Part shown: piece by piece, positions 1 to 5,526 of the stretch
Layout: each line of letters starts with the position of its first letter
How positions within the stretch are numbered: the stretch's first letter is position 1
DNA from: an uncultured Collinsella sp.
GTDB lineage: Bacteria > Actinomycetota > Coriobacteriia > Coriobacteriales > Coriobacteriaceae
Direction of reading: 5' to 3'
DNA: 6,463 bases
Assembly (NCBI GenBank): GCA_902464965.1
Contig: CABQLI010000093.1
Location: 1-6,463, forward strand
Notes under the pieces: generated by a model
Seen by the model: only the letters and a program-made list of their open reading frames with translations
Databases searched by the model: none
Told to the model about the DNA's origin: nothing
Translations under genes and position numbers: made by a program

Positions 1-907
1 CGGCAGATATCACCGCCGCGGGCCAGGTAAAGACGATCGAGACGCCGTGCGCGATGAGCCACTGACCAACCCCGGTCGAGCGGCCAAACAGCATGAGGAG
101 CAGAAAGCCGCAGACCGTGGGCGGCAGCACCATAGGAATCGTAAAGACCGAATCGAGCAAACCCTTCACGCGGCTCGAGGTACCCATAGTCTTCCACGCG
201 GCGAACAGGCCCAGTGCAAAGGAGATCAGCAGGGCAAGGCCACTCGTTTTAATGGACACCCAAAACGGTCGGTAGTCGATGCCGCCCAATAAGGAGGCCG
301 AAGAGGTCAAGGGCCCCCGCTCATCCCGCAACACGACAGACGATGCCTCTACCATTTGAGCGCTATCAAGCCAACGCGCGCCGCCCTTGGCATCACCCGA
401 GGCTGATGTAATCACCACATAGCGGTCCCCATCCGCACCGCGCTCGTCAAAGCCATAGGTATACCCGCCGGATTCAAACGTTGTTTCCGGCGTGACATAC
501 CAAGGAAGATCCACGTCCCCTAGCTGCGCACCTCCCATACAGTTTGCACTGTCGAGCTTACAGACGAGGGCCTTGAGACCCGATACGCACTCGTTATCCT
601 GCGGATCCAATCCATACTTCTCGACCGCCTTGGGCGATATCCACACCACAACGCGATCGGCAGCAGGCGCCACTACAAGGTCCACGTCCTCGTCAACGGG
701 AAACCGGTAGCCCTTAGGCTGGCCCTCCATGGCACGAGCGGTCCCCTTGGCCAACCGCTCAAAACCCTCGATCCCATAGGAAAGCCCATGAGCGGTCGCA
801 GCAACCTGGGCCCCATCCTCAGCGTCCCCAGCAAACGCAAATCCCGGCACCCAGCAAAGCGCGAAGATCAAAGCACAGGCGACAAGCATGCGGAATCTAT
901 TAAGCAC
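1..907 (-). CDS. modB: ModB-type molybdate ABC transporter permease with an exported N-terminal domain (3' end outside window)
   Basis: Membrane permease of the molybdate importer; it should pair with the ModA lipoprotein encoded just upstream and with a ModC ATPase not seen here. The frame is open from a GTG at 907 to the left edge, 302 complete codons. Residues 1-26 form a signal peptide: Arg4 and Arg6, a hydrophobic core, likely cleavage after AFA at 24-26. Residues about 27-211 are a soluble domain I do not recognise. From residue 212 the sequence is clearly ModB-like: a membrane helix (about 215-237), a positively charged loop, then LLDSVFTIPMVLPPTVCGF, matching the LLDSV...LPLVLPP region of E. 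coli ModB, and a third hydrophobic stretch to residue 302. E. coli ModB starts almost directly at the first helix, so about 200 residues are extra. GTG 907 is preferred over ATG 889 because GGAG lies 6 bases before it and it supplies the basic signal-peptide start. The cytoplasmic EAA-type loop lies beyond the edge. Confidence 0.88.
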   Translation of the reverse strand, partial: MLNRFRMLVACALIFALCWVPGFAFAGDAEDGAQVAATAHGLSYGIEGFERLAKGTARAMEGQPKGYRFPVDEDVDLVVAPAADRVVVWISPKAVEKYGLDPQDNECVSGLKALVCKLDSANCMGGAQLGDVDLPWYVTPETTFESGGYTYGFDERGADGDRYVVITSASGDAKGGARWLDSAQMVEASSVVLRDERGPLTSSASLLGGIDYRPFWVSIKTSGLALLISFALGLFAAWKTMGTSSRVKGLLDSVFTIPMVLPPTVCGFLLLMLFGRSTGVGQWLIAHGVSIVFTWPAAVISA

Positions 908-913
908 GAAAAG

Positions 914-917
914 CTCC
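914..917 (-). promoter_or_regulatory. Ribosome binding site deciding the GTG start of modB
   Basis: GGAG on the minus strand, 6 bases before GTG 907. The next in-frame ATG (889) would lie 24 bases from it, too far for normal use. This site lies in the 68-base gap after the modA stop, where I see no terminator, so modA and modB are probably co-transcribed. Confidence 0.65.
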
Positions 918-975
918 AAGCGAATACAAGGACGGAGTGAAACACAAAACGATGGAATTATCGCGCCAAGCCGCA

Positions 976-1851
976 CTACGCGGAAAGCTCAAAGCCGTAC
1001 TTAGCCCAAATCTTCTGAGCCTTCTTGTTAGACAGGCAGAAGTCGATAAACGCCTTGGCCTCGTCGGCGTGCTCGGAGCCATCGGCAACGGCACCCGGGT
1101 ACACGATGGGCTTGTGCGAATCCTCGGGGCAAACGAAGGCCTCCTCGATGCCATCGTAGCGGTAGATGTCAGAGCTGTAGACAAAACCGGCCACGCAGTC
1201 GCCTGTGGACACATAGGCGGCAGCAGTGCCAACCTTGTCGGCCAGGGCGACCTTGTCGGCGATCTCGGGAGCATACTCGCCGTCGTCGCCCTCGGTGCCG
1301 GTATAGAGGCCCACGGAGGCCAGGGCCTGGTTGGCGTACTTGCCGGCGGGGACGGTCTTGGCGTCGCCAATGGCGATCTTGCCGTCCAGGTTCGCGACGT
1401 CGGCGATGGCCTCGACCTTGGTGTCGGAGCCCTCGGCGCGAATGATCACGAGGTCGTTGACGAACATATCCTCGCGGGTGTCGGTGTCGACGAGCTCAGC
1501 GGTCTCAGCGTCATCCATGGTGCCCTTGGAAGCAGTGATGAGCACGTCGACCGTGGCGCCGGCACGCATCTGCTCGACGAGGTCGCCGGACGCCTTAAAC
1601 TGCGTGTCGGCAAACGTGGTGCCGGTCTGCTCGGTGTAGAGCTCCTGGACCTCGGGCAAGGCCTTCTCGAGCGAGTTGGCGGCAAAGACCTGCAGCTCGA
1701 CAGCCTTCTTCTTAGAGGAAGACTTGGCGGAGCCGGCATCGGAACCAGCTGGCTCGGACGTCTTGTTGCCCGAGCAGCCGGCAAGACCGAGGCCGGCAGC
1801 GGCGACAGCAGAAAGCGAGACGAATCCGCGGCGAGAAACCATATCGAACAT
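976..1851 (-). CDS. modA: Molybdate ABC transporter substrate-binding lipoprotein ModA
   Basis: Extracytoplasmic protein that captures molybdate (possibly tungstate) for the ModB permease encoded next; 291 residues. The N-terminus has a twin-arginine motif (SRRGFV, Arg7-Arg8), a weakly hydrophobic Ala/Gly stretch and a lipobox LAGC with Cys26, so a Tat-exported lipoprotein is predicted. A Ser/Lys/Gly-rich linker (about 27-49) tethers the binding domain. Family positions recognisable against E. coli ModA are the first-lobe serines in AANSL (Ser60) and ASGDL (Ser88), the GDAKTVPAGKYA hinge segment (162-173) and the tyrosine of VYSSD (Tyr225). I chose ATG 1851: AAAGGG at 1858-1863 is 6 bases upstream. 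An in-frame TTG at 1857 would leave no spacer, and ATG 1842 would leave 15 bases. The acidic insert around YTGTEGDDGEY (183-193) is a local departure from E. coli ModA. The oxyanion-binder assignment is firm; molybdate over tungstate is inferred from the moeA-mog context. Confidence 0.93.
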   Translation of the reverse strand: MFDMVSRRGFVSLSAVAAAGLGLAGCSGNKTSEPAGSDAGSAKSSSKKKAVELQVFAANSLEKALPEVQELYTEQTGTTFADTQFKASGDLVEQMRAGATVDVLITASKGTMDDAETAELVDTDTREDMFVNDLVIIRAEGSDTKVEAIADVANLDGKIAIGDAKTVPAGKYANQALASVGLYTGTEGDDGEYAPEIADKVALADKVGTAAAYVSTGDCVAGFVYSSDIYRYDGIEEAFVCPEDSHKPIVYPGAVADGSEHADEAKAFIDFCLSNKKAQKIWAKYGFELSA

Positions 1852-1857
1852 ATTCAA

Positions 1858-1863
1858 CCCTTT
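1858..1863 (-). promoter_or_regulatory. Ribosome binding site of modA
   Basis: AAAGGG on the minus strand, 6 bases before ATG 1851. It rules out the TTG start at 1857, which it would directly abut, and so removes two residues from the longest possible reading frame. Confidence 0.65.
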
Positions 1864-1873
1864 CGAACGCTAT

Positions 1874-1895
1874 GCCCGGGCACCCCGCCGCGGGC
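1874..1895 (-). other. GC-rich stem in the modA leader
   Basis: On the minus strand GCCCG pairs with CGGGC around a 12-base loop, five G-C pairs, about 25 bases before the modA start. No T-run follows, so it is not an intrinsic terminator. It could stabilise the leader or be incidental in GC-rich DNA. Confidence 0.3.
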
Positions 1896-1897
1896 TT

Positions 1898-1915
1898 TAA
1901 TCTGCAACCAGATTA
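1898..1915. promoter_or_regulatory. Inverted repeat B upstream of modA (candidate operator)
   Basis: Perfect 7-4-7 dyad, TAATCTG-N4-CAGATTA. On the minus strand it overlaps the TATAAT at 1917-1912, a candidate -10 for modA without a convincing -35 (CACTAT at 1940-1935). Its half-site closely resembles that of the dyad at 1947-1964, giving a shared form TAWTCTS-N4-SAGAWTA. A bound protein here would cover the -10 and start region. It does not match the E. coli ModE box as I know it. The regulator is unknown. Confidence 0.5.
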
Positions 1916-1944
1916 TACTTCTGCGCGAATAATGATAGTGAGAT

Positions 1945-1973
1945 ATTATTCTCGTCAGAGAATATAGTTTCAA
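1945..1973 (-). promoter_or_regulatory. Candidate sigma-70-type promoter of modAB
   Basis: Minus strand -35 TTGAAA (1973-1968), a 17-base spacer, and -10 AATAAT (1950-1945), each one mismatch from consensus. Transcription would start near 1938, giving a leader of about 85 bases before modA. It lies downstream of the mog terminator in an AT-rich island, unlike the surrounding GC-rich coding DNA. Confidence 0.6.
1947..1964. promoter_or_regulatory. Inverted repeat A inside the modA promoter (candidate operator)
   Basis: Perfect 7-4-7 dyad, TATTCTC-N4-GAGAATA, filling most of the spacer and part of the -10 of the candidate modAB promoter. Its centre lies 49 bases from that of the similar dyad at 1898-1915. 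The position suggests repression by a dimeric regulator, presumably responsive to molybdate; that is inference. Confidence 0.55.
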
Positions 1974-2004
1974 GTTACCGTGCACCTCGGCGTCGCTTCG
2001 GCGG

Positions 2005-2040
2005 AAAACAAAAGCGGAGCAGCCGTTCAGGTCGCCCCGC
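2005..2040 (-). terminator. Intrinsic terminator after mog
   Basis: On the minus strand GCGGGGC (2040-2034) pairs with GCTCCGC (2020-2014), seven pairs including one G-T, around a 13-base loop, followed directly by TTTTGTTTT (2013-2005). The stem starts 14 bases after the mog stop. It should end the moeA-mog transcript and separate it from modAB. Confidence 0.7.
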
Positions 2041-2054
2041 CGCAGGTAAACCAC

Positions 2055-2534
2055 CTAGTTGGTATGTCCGCCGCCCGCTGTCATCTGAGCCGCATGCTCC
2101 AGCTGGTCCGCTATGGCCTCCCAGCTTTCGCGGGCGGCCTTCGTAGAACCGGGAAAGTTTACGACAAGTGTATGACCTCGTTGCATGCAAATAGCACGCG
2201 AGAGCATGGCGCGGCGCGTCTTGGTCATCGAGTACGCGCGAATCGCCTCGGCAATACCCGGCACATCACGGTCGCAGACGGCACGCGTCGCCTCGGGCGT
2301 CACGTCGCGCATCGAAAGCCCCGTGCCGCCGCAGGTGAGCACGACGTTGGCGTGGCACTCATCGGCGGCTTCCGCAATGGCATCACCAATCTCGCTGACG
2401 TCGTCGCGCACGACCACATGCGAGGCGACCGCCCAGCCCTGCGCCTCGATAAGCTCCTCGAGCGCGGCACCCGCCTCGTCCTGCGCAAGATCGCGCGTGT
2501 CCGAACACGTCACAATCGAAATCTTCAGCTCCAT
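2055..2534 (-). CDS. mog: Molybdopterin adenylyltransferase, MogA/MoaB family
   Basis: Cytoplasmic enzyme that activates molybdopterin with ATP to adenylyl-molybdopterin, the substrate MoeA then uses for metal insertion. It has 159 residues, a normal size for the short MogA/MoaB family. The beta-strand start ISIVTCSD (5-12), the signature TCGGTGLSMRDVTPEAT (67-83) with Asp77, Asp45 in VVRDD, the PGIAEAIR segment (92-99) and NFPGSTKAARESW (126-138) are all present, so the fold and nucleotide/pterin pocket look intact. The start is ATG 2534, set by a perfect AGGAGG at 2546-2541 with a 6-base spacer. That site shares bases with the moeA stop codon (2547-2545), so translation of the two is probably coupled. 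MogA and MoaB are hard to tell apart by sequence alone; either name implies the same reaction. An intrinsic terminator follows 14 bases after the stop. Confidence 0.93.
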   Translation of the reverse strand: MELKISIVTCSDTRDLAQDEAGAALEELIEAQGWAVASHVVVRDDVSEIGDAIAEAADECHANVVLTCGGTGLSMRDVTPEATRAVCDRDVPGIAEAIRAYSMTKTRRAMLSRAICMQRGHTLVVNFPGSTKAARESWEAIADQLEHAAQMTAGGGHTN

Positions 2535-2540
2535 AGTCTT

Positions 2541-2546
2541 CCTCCT
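2541..2546 (-). promoter_or_regulatory. Ribosome binding site of mog overlapping the moeA stop
   Basis: AGGAGG on the minus strand, 6 bases before ATG 2534. The moeA TAG (2547-2545) supplies its first two bases, so ribosomes finishing moeA stop on the mog initiation site. Confidence 0.75.
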
Positions 2547-3807
2547 ACAGCACCGTTCCCTCGGGCAGGTCGACACGCACGACATCCACGACGTCGCCCG
2601 CCTTGAGCTCGCACGGTCCTTCGTCAATACGCAGCAGGCAATTGGCCCGCTGCATCGTGCCGAGCAGCGCCGAATTCTGCGTATTGGCCTCGGTCACCAA
2701 CAGCTCACCGGTCTCGGGGTCGCGCAAAACCGTGGCGCGATCGAAGAAGCGTCGGTCCTGGCGCTTCTTCACGCCGTGCGTGAGCGTCGCCTGCTGCACG
2801 GGACGCACGCCCTCGGCAAAGCCGCGCATCTTGCGGATCGCCGGACGGGCAAGCATCTCAAAGCCTACATACGCCGCGGCCGGATTGCCTGAAAGCCCCA
2901 GGTAGGGCTTACCTCCGAGCAAGCCAAACGTGATGGCCTTGCCGGGGCGCATCGAGATGCGATCGAAGAGCACCTCGCCCTCGCGCTGGACCAGCGCCGT
3001 CACATAGTCGTAGTCGCCCGCCGAGGCACCGCCGCTCGTAATGACAAAGTCGCACTCCTGCACGGCACGATGAACCAGCTCGGCAATCGCCTGCTCATCA
3101 TCGGGCGCAATGCCGTAGAACACGGGCTCGGCGCCGGCATCAAGTGCTTCGGCCATCAACGCCGACGAGTTGGAATCACGAATCTGACCGCGCGCCGGTA
3201 CCTTACTCGGTGCGACCAGTTCCGTGCCCAGCGAGATAATGCCCACACGTGGGGCGGCGTGCACCTTCACGCTCGCGTATCCGGCGCTTGCCAGCAGACC
3301 CGCGCCGGCCGGAGCCACAACCTCGCCAGCGCGCATCACGACGTCGCCGGCATGGGCTTCCTCAGCAGCCGAGCGAACGTTCTCCCCTACCTTGGTAGGC
3401 GCCGAGAAGCGAACGTGCGAGCCCTCGTTGCCATCGCCGTCGAGCACATCGACGATCTCGTATTTCACCACGGCGTCGGCACCTTCGGGCACCGGCGCGC
3501 CTGTCATAATGCGGACCGCCTCGCCCGCGCCGATAGCGCCCTCAAACACATGGCCCGCGGCCTCGTGTCCGATAACGTCGAGCGTCACCGGCGCCTCGCC
3601 AGATGCCTGCGCCAAGTCCGCCGAGCGCACGGCATATCCGTCCATAGCGCTGTTGGCAAACGGCGAGATGTCGATATCGGCCACCGCGTCCTCGGCCAAG
3701 GGAAGACCGGCGGCCTGCCACACGGGAATCTCGACGAGATCGGTCGGAGCAACGTGCGACTGAACAATCGACTGCGCGTCCTCCAGCGGAATGAGCTTCT
3801 CTGCCAT
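2545..3807 (-). CDS. moeA: Molybdopterin molybdenumtransferase MoeA
   Basis: Cytoplasmic enzyme of the last molybdenum cofactor step: it hydrolyses adenylyl-molybdopterin and inserts molybdate. It has 420 residues, close to the family norm of about 400. Motifs in order: NSAMDGYAV (52-60, Asp56), RIMTGAPVPEGADAVV (99-114, Thr102), GENVR (141-145), GIISLGTEL (189-197, Glu196), GQIRDSN (207-213), PDDE (235-238), TSGGASAGDYDY (257-268, Asp267), RPGKAITFG (287-295) and GLSGNPAA (304-311). The last blocks are the MoCF-like core shared with Mog; the C-terminal domain ends with AGDVVDVVRVDLPEG. The loop after GENVR reads SAAEE where E. coli has RRRGED, so an aspartate considered important there is glutamate here (Glu150). 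The start is ATG 3807, with AAGAGG at 3818-3813 and a 5-base spacer; the in-frame GTG 3813 directly abuts that site and is unlikely. It is first in an operon with mog, whose start lies 10 bases after the stop. Confidence 0.95.
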   Translation of the reverse strand: MAEKLIPLEDAQSIVQSHVAPTDLVEIPVWQAAGLPLAEDAVADIDISPFANSAMDGYAVRSADLAQASGEAPVTLDVIGHEAAGHVFEGAIGAGEAVRIMTGAPVPEGADAVVKYEIVDVLDGDGNEGSHVRFSAPTKVGENVRSAAEEAHAGDVVMRAGEVVAPAGAGLLASAGYASVKVHAAPRVGIISLGTELVAPSKVPARGQIRDSNSSALMAEALDAGAEPVFYGIAPDDEQAIAELVHRAVQECDFVITSGGASAGDYDYVTALVQREGEVLFDRISMRPGKAITFGLLGGKPYLGLSGNPAAAYVGFEMLARPAIRKMRGFAEGVRPVQQATLTHGVKKRQDRRFFDRATVLRDPETGELLVTEANTQNSALLGTMQRANCLLRIDEGPCELKAGDVVDVVRVDLPEGTVL

Positions 3808-3812
3808 ATGCA

Positions 3813-3818
3813 CCTCTT
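3813..3818 (-). promoter_or_regulatory. Ribosome binding site of moeA
   Basis: AAGAGG on the minus strand, 5 bases before ATG 3807. It excludes the GTG at 3813 as the start, since that would leave no spacer. Confidence 0.65.
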
Positions 3819-3864
3819 AATGCCACGGCGCACAACAGAGGCGCCGATTCTTTATGCTTGTCTC

Positions 3865-3870
3865 AGTATA
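3865..3870 (-). promoter_or_regulatory. Candidate -10 box for moeA-mog
   Basis: TATACT on the minus strand, one mismatch from TATAAT, about 60 bases before moeA. The -35 at the expected distance (GTCGCG, 3893-3888) is poor, so the promoter may be weak or activator-dependent. The plus strand reads TATAAT at 3867-3872, so the element could also be read the other way. Confidence 0.35.
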
Positions 3871-3894
3871 ATCCCCCGACGCACGACCGCGACT

Positions 3895-3933
3895 CGGCCT
3901 GTACCCGCAAATACACCTGTCGGTTGCAGGCCG
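3895..3933. repeat. Long palindrome between divergent moeA and CLC promoters
   Basis: CGGCCTG (3895-3901) and CAGGCCG (3927-3933) are perfect inverted 7-mers. Inside, after two weaker pairs and one mismatch, CCG and CGG add three more pairs around a loop of about 13 bases. No T-run follows on either strand, and both flanking genes point away, so a terminator makes no sense. It could be a binding site or a structured DNA element. Confidence 0.4.
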
Positions 3934-3982
3934 CGAAACAGAATGGAAACCAACCCACCGGCTCGTCGCGTTTACCGCGTTT

Positions 3983-3988
3983 TATAAT
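3983..3988 (+). promoter_or_regulatory. Candidate -10 box for the CLC gene
   Basis: A consensus TATAAT 29 bases before ATG 4018. Transcription would start near 3995, at the small palindrome GTTGCAAC (3995-4002), leaving a leader of only about 23 bases. No good -35 is visible. Such a short leader leaves no room for a fluoride riboswitch, and I see none of its conserved bases in the upstream DNA. Confidence 0.45.
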
Positions 3989-4017
3989 GCTTGCGTTGCA
4001 ACCTAAAAGAGGAACGT

Positions 4018-5439
4018 ATGGCTCATAACGACAAACCCGAAAGCGCAAACGAAGCGCAGGATCATTCCCAGCCGCTCGACGAAGGCGGTTTTTTCTCCCT
4101 GAACGACGTCATCACGGCAGGCAGGCATCAGCTCACCCGCTCTGAGCATCTCTTGGCTGCCGACACGCGCCGCAACGCCCGCAACCTACTCGCGAGCGCC
4201 AAGTTGCTCGCGCTCGTCGTCATTGTCTCGCTCGCCATGGGCGTTGCCGCTTGGGCGTTTTTGGCCTCGCTGAATATCGCGACCGACTATCGCGAGCACC
4301 ATGTGTGGGTCTACGCCTTGTTTCCCGTTGTGGGCGTTGCCACCGCATGGGTGTACAAAAACCACGGTCTTGCCGCCAAGCGTGGCAACAACCTGGTCAT
4401 CGACTCCGCTCTGGGCACACGCCTCATCCATATGCGCATGGCCGTCCTCACCTTCGTCTGCTCCACGCTCACGCACCTAACGGGTGGATCGGCCGGTCGC
4501 GAGGGAGCCGCGGTTCAGATTGGCGGCACCATCGCCAGCAACATCTCGAGCCTCGCCCACCTTAAAAAGCATGACCACCACGACCTCATGCTCGCCGGCA
4601 TCTCGTCGGCCTTTGGCGCCGTATTCGGTTCGCCCCTTGCCGGAGCTTTCTTTGGCATGGAGATGTGCTTTATCGGCAAGATCGACTACACCGCGGGCAT
4701 CTACTGCCTGGTCGCCTCGTTTACCGGCTACTTTACATCACTCGCCCTGGGTACCGAGTACGAGGCGAATGTTATCGCCAGCGTTCCCAACATGACACCA
4801 CGGACGGTTGTCATCGTTGTTATCAGCGCCATTATCTTCGGTCTGACGGCACGCCTCTTTGCCTGGTCAGTTCGAACCGTCAAGAGCCTGTACGGTCGCT
4901 TTATCACCAATTACCTCGTTCGCGCACTCATAGGCGCACTCGTGGTTTTGGCCGCCTATGCCCTTCTCGACGCCTGGGACTACGCCGGCCTTTCCACGTG
5001 GCTTTCCGGCGCCGGATTTGCCGGCAACACCACCCTGGCAGACGCAGCCATCAAGTTGGTCGTCACAGCGCTTACCCTGGGTGCGGGCTTCCAAGGCGGC
5101 GAGGTCACGCCCCTGTTTGGCATCGGTGCGGCGCTCGGCGGCTGGATCGGTTGCCTCGTCGGAATCGACCCCAGTTTTCTGGCGGCTCTCGGCATGCTCG
5201 GCGTGTTCTGTGCCGGCCTCAACGTGCCCATCACCACCTGCATGATGGCCATCGACCTGTTCCACGGCACGGCAGCCGGGTTCTTTGTCATCGTGGCCTT
5301 TATCAGCTACCTAACTGCCGGACACCGCGGCGTGTACCCCGCCCAGCGCATCATCTCGCCCAAGCGCCGTTCGCTTATTGTGGATGAGGGTGGTACGGTA
5401 GCGGATGCTATCGAGCGCCACAACGACCTGATAGAGTAG
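4018..5439 (+). CDS. CLC-family anion transporter, probably of the fluoride/proton antiporter (CLC-F) branch
   Basis: Polytopic membrane protein of 473 residues, a usual length for bacterial CLC proteins without a CBS pair. A hydrophilic N-terminus of about 55 residues precedes the membrane core. CLC signatures are recognisable but altered: the GSGIP position reads GNNLV (from Gly123), the gating segment is GREGAAVQ with the conserved glutamate Glu162, and the GGIFAP position of E. coli ClcA reads GGEVTP (Glu362, Val363, Thr364). From what I know of the family, GNN plus GGEVTP is typical of CLC-F antiporters, which expel fluoride in exchange for protons; a chloride/proton antiporter is the alternative. 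The start is ATG 4018, with AGAGG ending 5 bases upstream; a TTG at 3991 lacks such a site and is less likely. It is transcribed divergently from moeA. No terminator is seen before the lipid kinase 87 bases downstream, so the two may share a transcript. Family certain; ion specificity inferred. Confidence 0.92.
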   Translation: MAHNDKPESANEAQDHSQPLDEGGFFSLNDVITAGRHQLTRSEHLLAADTRRNARNLLASAKLLALVVIVSLAMGVAAWAFLASLNIATDYREHHVWVYALFPVVGVATAWVYKNHGLAAKRGNNLVIDSALGTRLIHMRMAVLTFVCSTLTHLTGGSAGREGAAVQIGGTIASNISSLAHLKKHDHHDLMLAGISSAFGAVFGSPLAGAFFGMEMCFIGKIDYTAGIYCLVASFTGYFTSLALGTEYEANVIASVPNMTPRTVVIVVISAIIFGLTARLFAWSVRTVKSLYGRFITNYLVRALIGALVVLAAYALLDAWDYAGLSTWLSGAGFAGNTTLADAAIKLVVTALTLGAGFQGGEVTPLFGIGAALGGWIGCLVGIDPSFLAALGMLGVFCAGLNVPITTCMMAIDLFHGTAAGFFVIVAFISYLTAGHRGVYPAQRIISPKRRSLIVDEGGTVADAIERHNDLIE

Positions 5440-5526
5440 ACGTAAGTATTCGACGTGCAGCCACAATCGGGGGCAATTCGACCTGAGCGCGACCGCACCG
5501 TCACGTCATACGCCGGGAGTCGCCCC
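5440..5526 (+). other. Gap between the CLC and lipid kinase genes with a short direct repeat
   Basis: This 87-base gap holds two near-identical 10-mers, ATTCGACGTG (5448-5457) and ATTCGACCTG (5476-5485), 28 bases apart, and the GGGAG ribosome binding site of the kinase. I see neither a stem with a T-run nor a convincing promoter. The repeat may be chance. Confidence 0.3.

Noticed and set aside
47..710. Plus-strand ORFs of 60-81 codons at the left edge
   Set aside because: They lie opposite the continuous modB frame, which has a signal peptide and clear permease homology.
1852..1857. TTG start for modA two codons upstream
   Set aside because: It directly abuts the AAAGGG ribosome binding site; ATG 1851 has a proper 6-base spacer.
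937..1932. 331-codon plus-strand ORF antisense to modA, longer than modA itself
   Set aside because: It lies opposite a clear modA with intact motifs, crosses the modA promoter region, has no recognisable domain and shows the Leu/Gly/Val-rich composition expected from the complement of GC-biased codons.
1860..1940. Molybdenum cofactor riboswitch in the modA leader
   Set aside because: The leader is short and holds only two simple hairpins; I cannot match it to the multi-helix cofactor-sensing fold. A covariance-model search would settle it.
1854..2054. Short minus-strand ORF filling the mog-modA gap
   Set aside because: It reads straight through the terminator, promoter and both inverted repeats, and has no recognisable content or good ribosome binding site.
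1980..2892. Plus-strand ORFs of 208 and 235 codons antisense to mog and the end of moeA
   Set aside because: They overlap each other and both real genes, have low-complexity composition and no motifs.
3070..3987. 305-codon plus-strand ORF antisense to moeA
   Set aside because: It is rich in Arg and His with no domain, runs opposite conserved MoeA motifs and continues through the intergenic promoter region; a shadow of moeA codon bias.
4186..5387. ORFs on both strands overlapping the CLC gene
   Set aside because: They are out-of-frame shadows of a transporter with all its family motifs in one frame.
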